Origin: Acidobacteriota bacterium
GTDB lineage: Bacteria; Acidobacteriota; Vicinamibacteria; Vicinamibacterales; UBA2999
Reading direction: 5' to 3'
DNA: 26,506 nt
NCBI GenBank assembly: GCA_947465645.1
Contig: CANIBQ010000068.1
Location: 1-26,506 of the forward strand
This document shows, one piece after another, positions 1-8,432 of this stretch. Both the position numbers and the translations under genes were made by a program. The notes under the pieces were generated by a model, which searched no databases, had not been told where the DNA came from, and worked only from the letters and a program-made list of their open reading frames with translations. Each line of letters starts with the position of its first letter. The first letter of the stretch is position 1.

Positions 1-74
1 CTAGAGGTGCGCGAGAGCAAGAGCCGCCCGGCTCTTTTGCAATCCGCGTAATAACGCGACAAAGGACCACAGCG

Positions 75-989
75 ATGCGTGTGACAAGACATTCGAATCC
101 GGTGGACAGACACTCCCTTCGCCATCAAGCGACGGAGCGCCTGGTCCGACAGCCAAGGGGGTCGAAGTCGATGGCCGCTTCGGCGAGCGCATCGGAGCGC
201 CACGTCCGACAGCCAAGGGGGTCGAAGTCGATGGCCGCCTCGCCGAGCAACACGTCTAGCGCCAGCACACCTGTGACCAGTCTGGCAGTCCTACCCACGC
301 CGGCAGCGGCGCCTCCGTCCACCGCGCCCGCAACACCTTCGTCGGGCGGCCCGTCTTCGACGAGCAACAAATCGGACACACCTGTTTCCACTCTGGCAGT
401 CCCACCCACGCCGGCAGCGGCGCCTCCGTCCACCGCGCCCGCAACACCTTCGTGGGACGGCCCGTCTTCGACGAGCAGCAAATCGGACAAAGTCAAGGAC
501 TCTGGCGTAGCGGAGAAGGAGAACGGCGGCAATTCCGGGGCTGACGTGCGTAGCTCCGTCGTGGCCAAGGGGCGCACCTATGGCCGGTGGGTTTCCACCC
601 AGGCGAAAGCGATCTCGAACGCCGCCGCGGCGCAGCGGGACGACGATGTGCCCGACGTGCCCGCAGGGAAAACCATGCCAGGCGACCAACGACACCACGC
701 AGAGGCATCGATGGCGGCGCGTTCGCGCGCCTCGGTCACGGAGCCGCTCGTTCTGAAGTTCACCGGTCCGATCCTGGCCCAGCCCAATGCGCCCGGCCTC
801 AGCGTTCGCATCCGAACAGCAGACTCCGCGCGACCGGCGGCGGAGGCGTATGCGAAGCAGCGCGATAGCGGTGCCGGCCAGGAGCGCACAGCGCTGGTCC
901 GCAACTTCATGCGGTCGCAGTTGGTGCCCTCGTCAGAAAAACCCGAAGCGAACACGACCATCGAGATCAAGATGCACTGGAGGGCGTAA
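75..989 (+). CDS. Unrecognised repeat-rich, low-complexity protein (304 aa)
   Basis: I do not recognise this protein. The frame is open for 304 codons from an ATG preceded by AAAGGA about 9 nt upstream, and third codon positions are strongly G/C, which favours real coding. Residues about 20-59 are two copies of a 20-residue unit containing VRQPRGSKSMAAS. Residues about 65-138 are two copies of a 37-residue Pro/Ala/Ser/Thr-rich unit containing TPAAAPPSTAPATPS. After a polar stretch, roughly the last 85 residues are less biased (from TEPLVLKF to TIEIKMHW) and could fold. There is no signal peptide or membrane helix. The P/A/S/T blocks look like a disordered linker or stalk. The opposite strand is also open over much of this stretch because of its composition, so coding status is probable rather than certain. 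Confidence 0.55.
   Translation: MRVTRHSNPVDRHSLRHQATERLVRQPRGSKSMAASASASERHVRQPRGSKSMAASPSNTSSASTPVTSLAVLPTPAAAPPSTAPATPSSGGPSSTSNKSDTPVSTLAVPPTPAAAPPSTAPATPSWDGPSSTSSKSDKVKDSGVAEKENGGNSGADVRSSVVAKGRTYGRWVSTQAKAISNAAAAQRDDDVPDVPAGKTMPGDQRHHAEASMAARSRASVTEPLVLKFTGPILAQPNAPGLSVRIRTADSARPAAEAYAKQRDSGAGQERTALVRNFMRSQLVPSSEKPEANTTIEIKMHWRA
133..252 (+). repeat. 60-bp tandem duplication inside the first gene
   Basis: Two adjacent 60-bp units (133-192 and 193-252). Their first 46 bp differ only at two adjacent bases (TG versus AC after CGGAGCGCC), and the tails are similar. The period is a multiple of three, so the reading frame is kept and the unit adds 20 residues per copy. Confidence 0.85.
267..488 (+). 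repeat. 111-bp tandem duplication inside the first gene
   Basis: Two adjacent units of exactly 111 bp (267-377 and 378-488) encode 37 residues each, rich in Pro, Ala, Ser and Thr. Differences are scattered single bases, many of them altering a residue mildly (for example SSGG versus SWDG). In-frame expansion of a linker is the simplest explanation. Confidence 0.85.
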
Positions 990-1177
990 CGGCGCCGAAT
1001 TGACTGCGAACGTGCAGTCGGAGGATTGGGGGAGATGTCGCCCAACCCCGGGAAATCGCCTGGCCGGCGCAAGTCGGGCAGGCGGTGTTTTCCTAGCGAT
1101 TATCGGCTGACGCCGCCACGTTCGGTGGCGCAGCGCGAGCGAGAAAGGGGGTCTCGGTCTGGTCGGTCGGCTCCCTG

Positions 1178-1618
1178 CTAAGCCGCGCGGGGCTGTATCG
1201 CCTTGCTGACCCGCTCGATCAGCAACGCCGGCGTGAATGGCTTGGAAAGCATGACGCCCCGGACATCCCGGGCGCGGTGCAGCAGGTCTACGATCTCGGC
1301 ATTTCCAGACATGAAGAGGATCCGCATGCTCGGGTAGCGGTTCATGAGCCGCTCGGCCATCATCCGTCCGCTCATGCCCGGCATGACGACGTCGGTCAGG
1401 ACGAGGTCCACCCGGCCGGCGATCAGCTCGAGTGTCTGAAGGGCATCTTTCGGATTCGCCGCCTCGATCACCTTGTAACCCGCGTGCTCGAGCGTCCTTC
1501 GGACGAATTCCCTCACCGGGGCCTCGTCCTCGACCAGGAGCACTGTCCCGTTTGGCTGTGGATGCACCTTCCGGTAATCGGCGGGGTCGCCGGCTTCTTG
1601 AGGACCGGGCACAAACAA
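1178..1618 (-). CDS. Orphan response-regulator receiver (REC) domain protein
   Basis: This is a single CheY-like receiver domain with no output domain. The acidic pocket is in VLLVEDE, the phospho-accepting Asp in LTDVVMPGMSG, the switch Ser in FMSG, and the conserved Lys in LSKPF. Tone and spacing match the receiver at the C-terminus of hybrid sensor kinases (TDVVMPGMSG, KPFTPALL). The longest frame starts with TTG at 1618, inside the arm of the terminator hairpin of the upstream gene, and there is no clear Shine-Dalgarno. GTG codons at about residues 3 and 18 are alternatives. The upstream frame stays open, so this may be the remaining C-terminal piece of a hybrid kinase rather than a designed stand-alone regulator. 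The receiver domain itself looks intact. Confidence 0.7.
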   Translation of the reverse strand: MFVPGPQEAGDPADYRKVHPQPNGTVLLVEDEAPVREFVRRTLEHAGYKVIEAANPKDALQTLELIAGRVDLVLTDVVMPGMSGRMMAERLMNRYPSMRILFMSGNAEIVDLLHRARDVRGVMLSKPFTPALLIERVSKAIQPRAA

Positions 1619-1651
1619 AAAGGGCAGCCCCCGAAGGGGCTGCCCTTTTTT
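1617..1651 (-). terminator. Strong intrinsic terminator with cUUCGg loop
   Basis: A perfect 15-bp stem pairs 1617-1631 with 1636-1650. Read on the minus strand it has a UUCG tetraloop closed by C-G and is followed by a T run (TTTTTGTTTG). It lies about 30 nt past the stop of the minus-strand gene at 1680-2231 and should end that transcript. The A-rich opposite arm makes it potentially bidirectional. Confidence 0.9.
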
Positions 1652-1679
1652 GCCTCGCGCAAGAGCGCCGAAGCGCCGG

Positions 1680-2231
1680 CTACGAGGACTTCCTGGCCTG
1701 GGCGACCAGTGCCTCCAGGATCTTGATGTATTCGGCCTCGGTGTCGCTGAAGGCCTTCATGTAGTCCGTTTCCGAGATCTTCGCCTTTTTCCAGTCACCG
1801 TCGAAGACGTGGGTCTTCCCGTCCAGGTCAACGGTGTCGTTAGGCTGGTTGTTGCCGCGTTTCCTCGCCTGCAGCCCGTTGGCGCCGAGGTCGGAAATGA
1901 AGATTTTCGTTTTCGGCACCGCCGCGCTGTTCAGATCGATATACACGTCGCGGTACTTCTTCTCGTTGATCGAGAAATCCATGCGCTCCGGCACGTAGTA
2001 CTTGGCGCCCACGACCAGGAGCTGACTGCCTGGGAAATACAGCGCGGCGGCGTATTGGTCTGGCGCGGCAACCTTCGCCGCGAGGCTGTCGAGCTTCATC
2101 GAGTCGAGGAGACGGACCAGCTCCCCTGCCAGCGCGGAGGACTTCGAGTCCTGGCCGGCTGCCATCGTGGGAGCCAGCATCAGGAGCACGGCGGCGGCGG
2201 CCGAAATCATGGCGCGTCGAACATATGTCAT
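1680..2231 (-). CDS. Secreted protein of unknown function (183 aa)
   Basis: I do not recognise the family. I chose the ATG at 2231 rather than the upstream GTG at 2267 because it begins a good signal peptide (MTYVRRAMIS, then a hydrophobic Ala/Leu run, likely cleavage near AAG-QD) and has AGGGG about 8-9 nt upstream. The mature part of about 155 residues starts with a leucine-rich helix-like segment (LAGELVRLLDSMKLDSLAAKV), then a beta-rich body (YAAALYFPGSQLLVVGAKYY), and ends in a helix. No catalytic motif or cysteine is evident. It has its own terminator and a gap of about 85 nt from the gene upstream, so it may be a separate transcription unit. A periplasmic location is inferred from the signal peptide. 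Confidence 0.75.
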   Translation of the reverse strand: MTYVRRAMISAAAAVLLMLAPTMAAGQDSKSSALAGELVRLLDSMKLDSLAAKVAAPDQYAAALYFPGSQLLVVGAKYYVPERMDFSINEKKYRDVYIDLNSAAVPKTKIFISDLGANGLQARKRGNNQPNDTVDLDGKTHVFDGDWKKAKISETDYMKAFSDTEAEYIKILEALVAQARKSS

Positions 2232-2315
2232 ACAGGTACCCCTAGGATGTGCGGCGACTTGTATCACCTGACGGGGCGGCCGTCAATCAGCCGTTTCGGG
2301 GATGCGGCCGCGGGA

Positions 2316-2735
2316 CTAACCGATAAACAGCGCGTCGTCTTCGTCGACGGACGGGGCGGCGGCCGGTGTGTTCTCGCGAAGCTCGCGAAAGGCCGCCAGC
2401 GCGGCCTTGAGGCCGGTCAGCCAGGCGAATCCTTCGCGCGCGGGCGCAATCAGCGTGTCCTGCACGGCCACCAGGATCTGCTCGGCGCGGTTGCCCAGAT
2501 CGGTGAAGAGACGGTCGGCGCGCTCCAGTTGCGCCACCGCCAAACCGGAGGCCCGGGCCGCCTCGGACGTCATCGTCTGCAGGTTCGTCACGATCGGACG
2601 CAGATCCTGCTCCAGCCGGTCGGCAAGCCGATCCACGCGCCTCGCGGTGCGGGCCGCGAGCACGACCGCCGCCACCTGGATGACCGCCATCACGAGGACG
2701 GCCACAGCGATGATCCCGAGGAAGAGTTCCGTCAT
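2316..2735 (-). CDS. Single-pass membrane protein, DUF948-like
   Basis: A 139-residue protein with one N-terminal membrane helix (about residues 4-28) followed by a long amphipathic, coiled-coil-like segment (RRVDRLADRLEQDLRPIV and onward) and an acidic tail ending ALFIG. This layout resembles DUF948-type proteins, whose role is unclear. Its start overlaps the stop of the MCE gene by one base (TGATG), so it is translationally coupled to it and is probably the last gene of the lipid-transport cluster. I infer, without direct evidence, that it works in the envelope alongside the MCE protein. No terminator was recognised right after it. Confidence 0.75.
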   Translation of the reverse strand: MTELFLGIIAVAVLVMAVIQVAAVVLAARTARRVDRLADRLEQDLRPIVTNLQTMTSEAARASGLAVAQLERADRLFTDLGNRAEQILVAVQDTLIAPAREGFAWLTGLKAALAAFRELRENTPAAAPSVDEDDALFIG

Positions 2736-3772
2736 CAGAACAAGCTGACTCGTACGTTCAGATACTTTTTCGGATCGGCGCGGATGTCCTTCACGAGGGC
2801 CTGCATCTCCGCGACGGCTCCGTTCATGTTCTCATACAACTGCTTGTCCCGCAGCAACTGGCCGGCGGTGCCCTCGCCCGCCTGCAGCGAGCCGACAAGC
2901 TTGTCGAGCCGGTCGGAAACCGAGTTGAGCCGGTTGAACAGCTCCGGGTCGGTCACCAGCTTTCCGGCCGTGCCTTCGCCGCGGTTGATCCGCCCCGTCA
3001 CCGCTTCGAGGTTCGAGGTCGCGGCCGTGAGCGACTTGCTCAGCGCGTCGTCGTTCAGGAGCTTTCCCAGGCTCCCCTCACCCGACCGGATGCGCGCTGT
3101 CACCGCCTCCAGGTTCTGAAGCGAGGCTTCGAGCGCCTTGGCCGCCGCTGGATCCTGGAGGAGCCGTCCGAGCGTGCCGCGGCCCTGGTTCACATTGTTG
3201 GCGACCTGTTGCGCGGCAACGACAAAGCCATTGATCTCGCGGTAGAGCGCTTCGTCGGTGACGAGCTTTCCCACCGTGCCGCGCCCCATGCGGATGTCGG
3301 CCAGAAGCTCGGTCGCCTGCTGCAGGCCCAGCGTCGCCTTCGACGTGACCTCCGTGATCCCCGGGGCGGGCACGACGCGGAGATAGCCCCACTCCGGAAT
3401 CGCCGTGCCACCGCTCGACGGCACGATGTCCACGGCGGCTTCGCCAAGCAGCGATATCGACCCGAGCGACGCCGTGGACATGTTCGTGATTCGTGATTGC
3501 ACGTCCTTGCTGACGGTCATCGCCACTTCGACCTTGTCGCCGGCGAACTCAACCGCCGACACCGAGCCCACCTCCACGCCGGCCACGCGCACCGGCGCGC
3601 CCGGCTTGAGCCCGGGGACGCTCGGAAACATGGCTTTCAAGCCGTACTGCTGCCAGGAGAACCCTCCCTCGCCGCTCAGCATGAAGATGAGCATCAAGGC
3701 GATGGCGACTGCCAGAAGCGACAGCAGTCCGATCTTCAGCTCGGACCAGGCTAGCGAACGCGTGCGCGGCAT
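2735..3772 (-). CDS. mlaD: MlaD-family MCE-domain lipid-transport protein
   Basis: Substrate-binding component of an Mla/MCE-type ABC system that moves phospholipids or other lipids across the periplasm. An N-terminal anchor helix (about residues 13-33) is followed by one MCE domain (about 43-120; VPGLKPGAPVRVAGVEVGSV is its hallmark). The C-terminal part is a repeat: G(R/E)G(T/S)xGxLxxD recurs at residues 163, 197, 231, 265 and 299, spaced exactly 34 residues apart. The end DPKKYLNVRVSLF is a type I recall from MCE proteins of Bacteroidota and Acidobacteriota. At 345 residues it is much longer than E. coli MlaD (about 180). ATG start at 3772 with GAGG upstream, overlapping the stop region of the ATPase gene (10-nt gap between the genes). 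MCE proteins usually form hexameric rings; the repeats could extend the central tunnel. Confidence 0.92.
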   Translation of the reverse strand: MPRTRSLAWSELKIGLLSLLAVAIALMLIFMLSGEGGFSWQQYGLKAMFPSVPGLKPGAPVRVAGVEVGSVSAVEFAGDKVEVAMTVSKDVQSRITNMSTASLGSISLLGEAAVDIVPSSGGTAIPEWGYLRVVPAPGITEVTSKATLGLQQATELLADIRMGRGTVGKLVTDEALYREINGFVVAAQQVANNVNQGRGTLGRLLQDPAAAKALEASLQNLEAVTARIRSGEGSLGKLLNDDALSKSLTAATSNLEAVTGRINRGEGTAGKLVTDPELFNRLNSVSDRLDKLVGSLQAGEGTAGQLLRDKQLYENMNGAVAEMQALVKDIRADPKKYLNVRVSLF

Positions 3773-3782
3773 TGAATGAACC

Positions 3783-4631
3783 TCATGACAAGAACGTCTG
3801 TAGGTATGGATCCTTCGACTCGCGAAGCTCTGCTGCGTGACCTTCGAACGCGATGCCGCCGTCTTTCAACATGATGAATTCGGCTTCCTCCGCCTTCTCG
3901 ACGTCGGCGGGCTCGATCCGCATGACGTTGTCGACGCCTCGCGTGGCCTCGTGCGTCGCCACGTAGAACGCGTCACGGAGCTGGTGCGTCACCACAATCG
4001 AGCTGACGTTCTCGAGGTCGCGCAGCTTGATGATCTCCTCGTCCACGGTGGTGGCGGTAATCGGATCGAGGCCGGTGGTCGGCTCATCGTAGAGCAGGAT
4101 CCGCGGCTTCGCCGCCATCGCGCGCGCAATCGCCACGCGCCGGCGCTGCCCGCCCGAGAGATCCGACGGCATGCGGTCGATGAATTCGCCGAGCCCGATG
4201 AACCCCAGCACTTCCTCGACGCGGCGCCGCACCTGGTCGTGAGGCATCCTGGTCTCCTCGTACAGCTTGTAACCAACGTTCTCCGCCACCGTCAGCGAGT
4301 CGAACAGCGCACCTTCCTGGAAGACCATGCCGAGATCCGCCCTCACCTTCATCAGCTCGAGCTCGGGCATGTTCTCGACGCGCTCCCCGTTCACCCAGAT
4401 GACGCCGCCGTCCGGCTTCAGGAGGCCCAGGATCAACTTCAGGATCGTCGACTTCCCTGCCCCGCTCGCGCCGAGAATGATCTTCGTGCGCCCGGTAATC
4501 AGCGTGAAGCTGACGTTGCGCAAAATCACCTTGTCGTCGAAGGCGAGCGACACCTTGTCGAAGATGACGATCGGCGACCCTGGTCCCAGGGCTTCTTCAA
4601 GTTCGGCGGAGCGTGTCGTCGCAAAGGCCAT
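3783..4631 (-). CDS. mlaF: MlaF-type ABC transporter ATPase
   Basis: Cytoplasmic ATPase powering the Mla/MCE lipid transporter. With the ATG at 4631 (5 nt after the permease stop) it is 282 residues. A longer in-frame extension upstream overlaps the permease gene and is rejected. Walker A GASGAGKS (54-61), Q-loop FQEGALF (104-110), signature LSGGQ (158-162), Walker B ILLYDEP (178-184) and switch His VVTHQ (H216) are all present. After the switch His there is an insertion of about 25-30 residues (about 223-252, charged, containing RIEPADVEKAEEAEF) before the usual last strand MLKDGGIAFEG. That makes the protein slightly longer than typical MlaF (about 270). Confidence 0.93.
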   Translation of the reverse strand: MAFATTRSAELEEALGPGSPIVIFDKVSLAFDDKVILRNVSFTLITGRTKIILGASGAGKSTILKLILGLLKPDGGVIWVNGERVENMPELELMKVRADLGMVFQEGALFDSLTVAENVGYKLYEETRMPHDQVRRRVEEVLGFIGLGEFIDRMPSDLSGGQRRRVAIARAMAAKPRILLYDEPTTGLDPITATTVDEEIIKLRDLENVSSIVVTHQLRDAFYVATHEATRGVDNVMRIEPADVEKAEEAEFIMLKDGGIAFEGHAAELRESKDPYLQTFLS

Positions 4632-4636
4632 GCGTT

Positions 4637-5410
4637 TTAGTACAACAGCGTAAACAGAACCCGCGTCACGAGAAAGTCGACGGCGATCACCGCCACCGAC
4701 GAGGCGACCACCGCGTTGGTCGTCGCCCGTCCCACCCCCTGGGTGCCCCCCTTGGTTCTCAAGCCGACGTGGCAGCCGATGCTGACAATCACGAATCCGA
4801 GAAAGAACGGCTTGATCAGGCCCATCCAGGCGTCCTGGATGTAGAGGGCCTCGATCACCGACGACCAGTAAACCCCCGATGCCACACGCAACTGCCCCGT
4901 CGTGATCAGCCATCCGCCGATGATGCCGACGGTGTCCGAGATGACCGTCAGAACGGGCGCCATGAAGAACCCGGCCAGCACCCGCGGCACCACCAGCTTG
5001 CGTACCGGATCGGTCCCGAGCGCGCGGAGCGCGTTGATCTGGTCGGTCACGACCATCGAGCCGATTTCCGCCGCGATGCCAGACCCCACGCGTCCGGCCA
5101 GCATCAGGCCGGTCAGCACGGGCCCCAGCTCCTTGATCATCGAGGCGCTGACCAGTCGTCCGACGAAGGGCCGCGCGCCAAACTGATCGAGCGTGAACCC
5201 GCTCTGCAGCGCCAGCACCGCGCCGGTGAAGAATCCGGTCAGCACCACGACGGTGAGCGACCCCAGGCCGATCTGCTCGAACTGCTCGACGATATCCCGC
5301 CAGTAGTAGGGGCGGCTGAAACAGGCGCGGACGACCGCGATCTGCAGGACCGTGTACTCCTGCACCTCCAGCACGGCGGCCTTCAGCCAGCGCTCGAACG
5401 GTATCAACAC
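4637..5410 (-). CDS. mlaE: MlaE-type ABC transporter permease
   Basis: Inner-membrane permease of the Mla/MCE lipid-transport system (MlaE/DUF140 family). The 257 residues contain the family core: LTGFFTGAVLALQSG, the ELGPVLTGLMLAGRVGSGIAAE segment, and the INALRALGTDP coupling loop that contacts the ATPase. It closes with GVGRATTNAVVASSVAVI before a last helix. About five to six membrane segments are visible. Start is GTG at 5410, 4 nt after the uvrB stop, with only a weak Shine-Dalgarno, suggesting coupling to uvrB. Together with the ATPase and MCE genes downstream it forms a complete inner-membrane complex. No MlaA, MlaB or MlaC gene is in the window. Confidence 0.93.
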   Translation of the reverse strand: MLIPFERWLKAAVLEVQEYTVLQIAVVRACFSRPYYWRDIVEQFEQIGLGSLTVVVLTGFFTGAVLALQSGFTLDQFGARPFVGRLVSASMIKELGPVLTGLMLAGRVGSGIAAEIGSMVVTDQINALRALGTDPVRKLVVPRVLAGFFMAPVLTVISDTVGIIGGWLITTGQLRVASGVYWSSVIEALYIQDAWMGLIKPFFLGFVIVSIGCHVGLRTKGGTQGVGRATTNAVVASSVAVIAVDFLVTRVLFTLLY

Positions 5411-5414
5411 GCGA

Positions 5415-7433
<2,019 letters not shown>

Positions 7434-7477
7434 CGACAGTAGGACGCGGCCCAGCGCTTGGCGGCCGACCCACCATT

Positions 7478-8389
7478 CTACTGTCGTTCGTTGTAGGGAG
7501 CGAAGTAGCCCCGCCTGGCCTGGATCTTCAGGTCCTTGAGATCGGGACGCTTGGCCTTGATCTCGACCTTGCGCCACTCCCCGTCCTGCTTCGCATTTGT
7601 CGACGTATACCCGAGGCTGTACTGCGCCCGAATCTGCGCGACGATCTTGTCGTAGGCCATCTCCACGTCCTTCATCGCCGACGGGAAGAAGGCCTGGCCC
7701 CCGGTGGCCTCGGCCATCTGGTACAGGCGCGCGCGCTGCTCGACGCGTCCGCTGCTCGACTGGTGCGCCAGGAAGCCGACGGTATAGATGGTCACGTCCG
7801 ACGCCTTGATGAGCGTGATGACGTCGGTGAAGGCAAGCTCGCTCCGCGTGTCACCGCCGTCGGTGTAGACCACGAGGATCGTGCGCCCCTCGTCGTCGGA
7901 CGCGCCGTCGAGGTACACGCCAAGCGCGTCGTACAGCGCGGTGTTGCCATCGGGCCTGCGGGCGCGGATCCGCTCGACCATCCGCGGAAACTCCTGCTGC
8001 CCATACTTCGCCACGCGGACTTCGGTGTCGAAGTCGACCAGCGTCATGTCTTTCGCGTCGCTGAGGGTGTTGAGGAACCTGACGGCCGCCGACCGCGACA
8101 GCTTGATGTCTTCGCCCATGCTGCCGCTCGTGTCGAACAGCAGGCCGACATGCAATTCGGGGGCGGTTTCGCTTTCGTCGCCGCGAGCGAAGAACCTGAT
8201 GGTCTGCTTCTTGCCGTCCTCGAACACGTCGAAATCGTCCGGGGCGAGGTCGGAAATGTAGTTGCCGCGCTTGTCGCTCACGGTCACGCCGACGTTCACC
8301 AGCTCGATCCCGCCGCGGAAGACGGGCTCCTGAGCAGAGACGGCGACCGCTCCAATCGTCACGATGGCGAGCGCTGCGAGACCCCTCAT
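7478..8389 (-). CDS. Secreted VWFA-domain protein, acidobacterial type
   Basis: A 303-residue exported protein starting at the ATG at 8389: signal peptide [19 protein letters not shown], likely cleavage before QEP. An N-terminal beta domain ([31 protein letters not shown]) precedes a von Willebrand A domain with an intact metal-ion-dependent adhesion site: D86-x-S88-x-S90 in FDTSGSMG, T150, and TDGGD (176-180). The C-terminus ([30 protein letters not shown]) matches the architecture described as the acidobacterial VWFA-related domain (TIGR03436 type). Ligand and role are unknown. It is the first gene of the minus-strand run leading to uvrB and the Mla genes. GGGG lies just upstream of the start. 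Confidence 0.9.
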   Translation of the reverse strand: MRGLAALAIVTIGAVAVSAQEPVFRGGIELVNVGVTVSDKRGNYISDLAPDDFDVFEDGKKQTIRFFARGDESETAPELHVGLLFDTSGSMGEDIKLSRSAAVRFLNTLSDAKDMTLVDFDTEVRVAKYGQQEFPRMVERIRARRPDGNTALYDALGVYLDGASDDEGRTILVVYTDGGDTRSELAFTDVITLIKASDVTIYTVGFLAHQSSSGRVEQRARLYQMAEATGGQAFFPSAMKDVEMAYDKIVAQIRAQYSLGYTSTNAKQDGEWRKVEIKAKRPDLKDLKIQARRGYFAPYNERQ

Positions 8390-8412
8390 CGCCCCGATCC
8401 TACAACGGAGCG

Positions 8413-8418
8413 TATAAT
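8413..8418 (+). promoter_or_regulatory. Perfect -10 box (TATAAT) in a 43-bp divergent gap
   Basis: TATAAT occurs in an otherwise GC-rich gap between two divergent genes (VWFA start at 8389, DHH start at 8433). The end of the box is 14 nt before the ATG at 8433, so transcription would start about 7-8 nt upstream of the gene, giving an almost leaderless message. No recognisable -35 hexamer is present 16-18 nt upstream. The same AT-rich patch (AATTATAC on the other strand) may also serve the VWFA gene. Confidence 0.55.
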
Positions 8419-8432
8419 TGGCGGTCAGGCCC

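Noticed and set aside
133..488. Possible CRISPR-like or satellite array
   Set aside because: Only two copies of each of two different tandem units, in frame within one coding region and without spacers. These are protein repeats.
1114..1130. Short hairpin CGCCAC/GTGGCG in the gap after the first gene
   Set aside because: A 6-bp stem without a T run is expected by chance in DNA this GC-rich.
1650..3119. A 489-codon plus-strand frame across three minus-strand genes
   Set aside because: It spans several well-supported genes and an intergenic gap in antisense and has low-complexity composition. It is a composition artefact.
4632..4913. N-terminal extension of the Mla ATPase frame
   Set aside because: It overlaps the 3' end of the permease gene, is unlike any ATPase N-terminus, and the ATG at 4631 gives a normal MlaF length.
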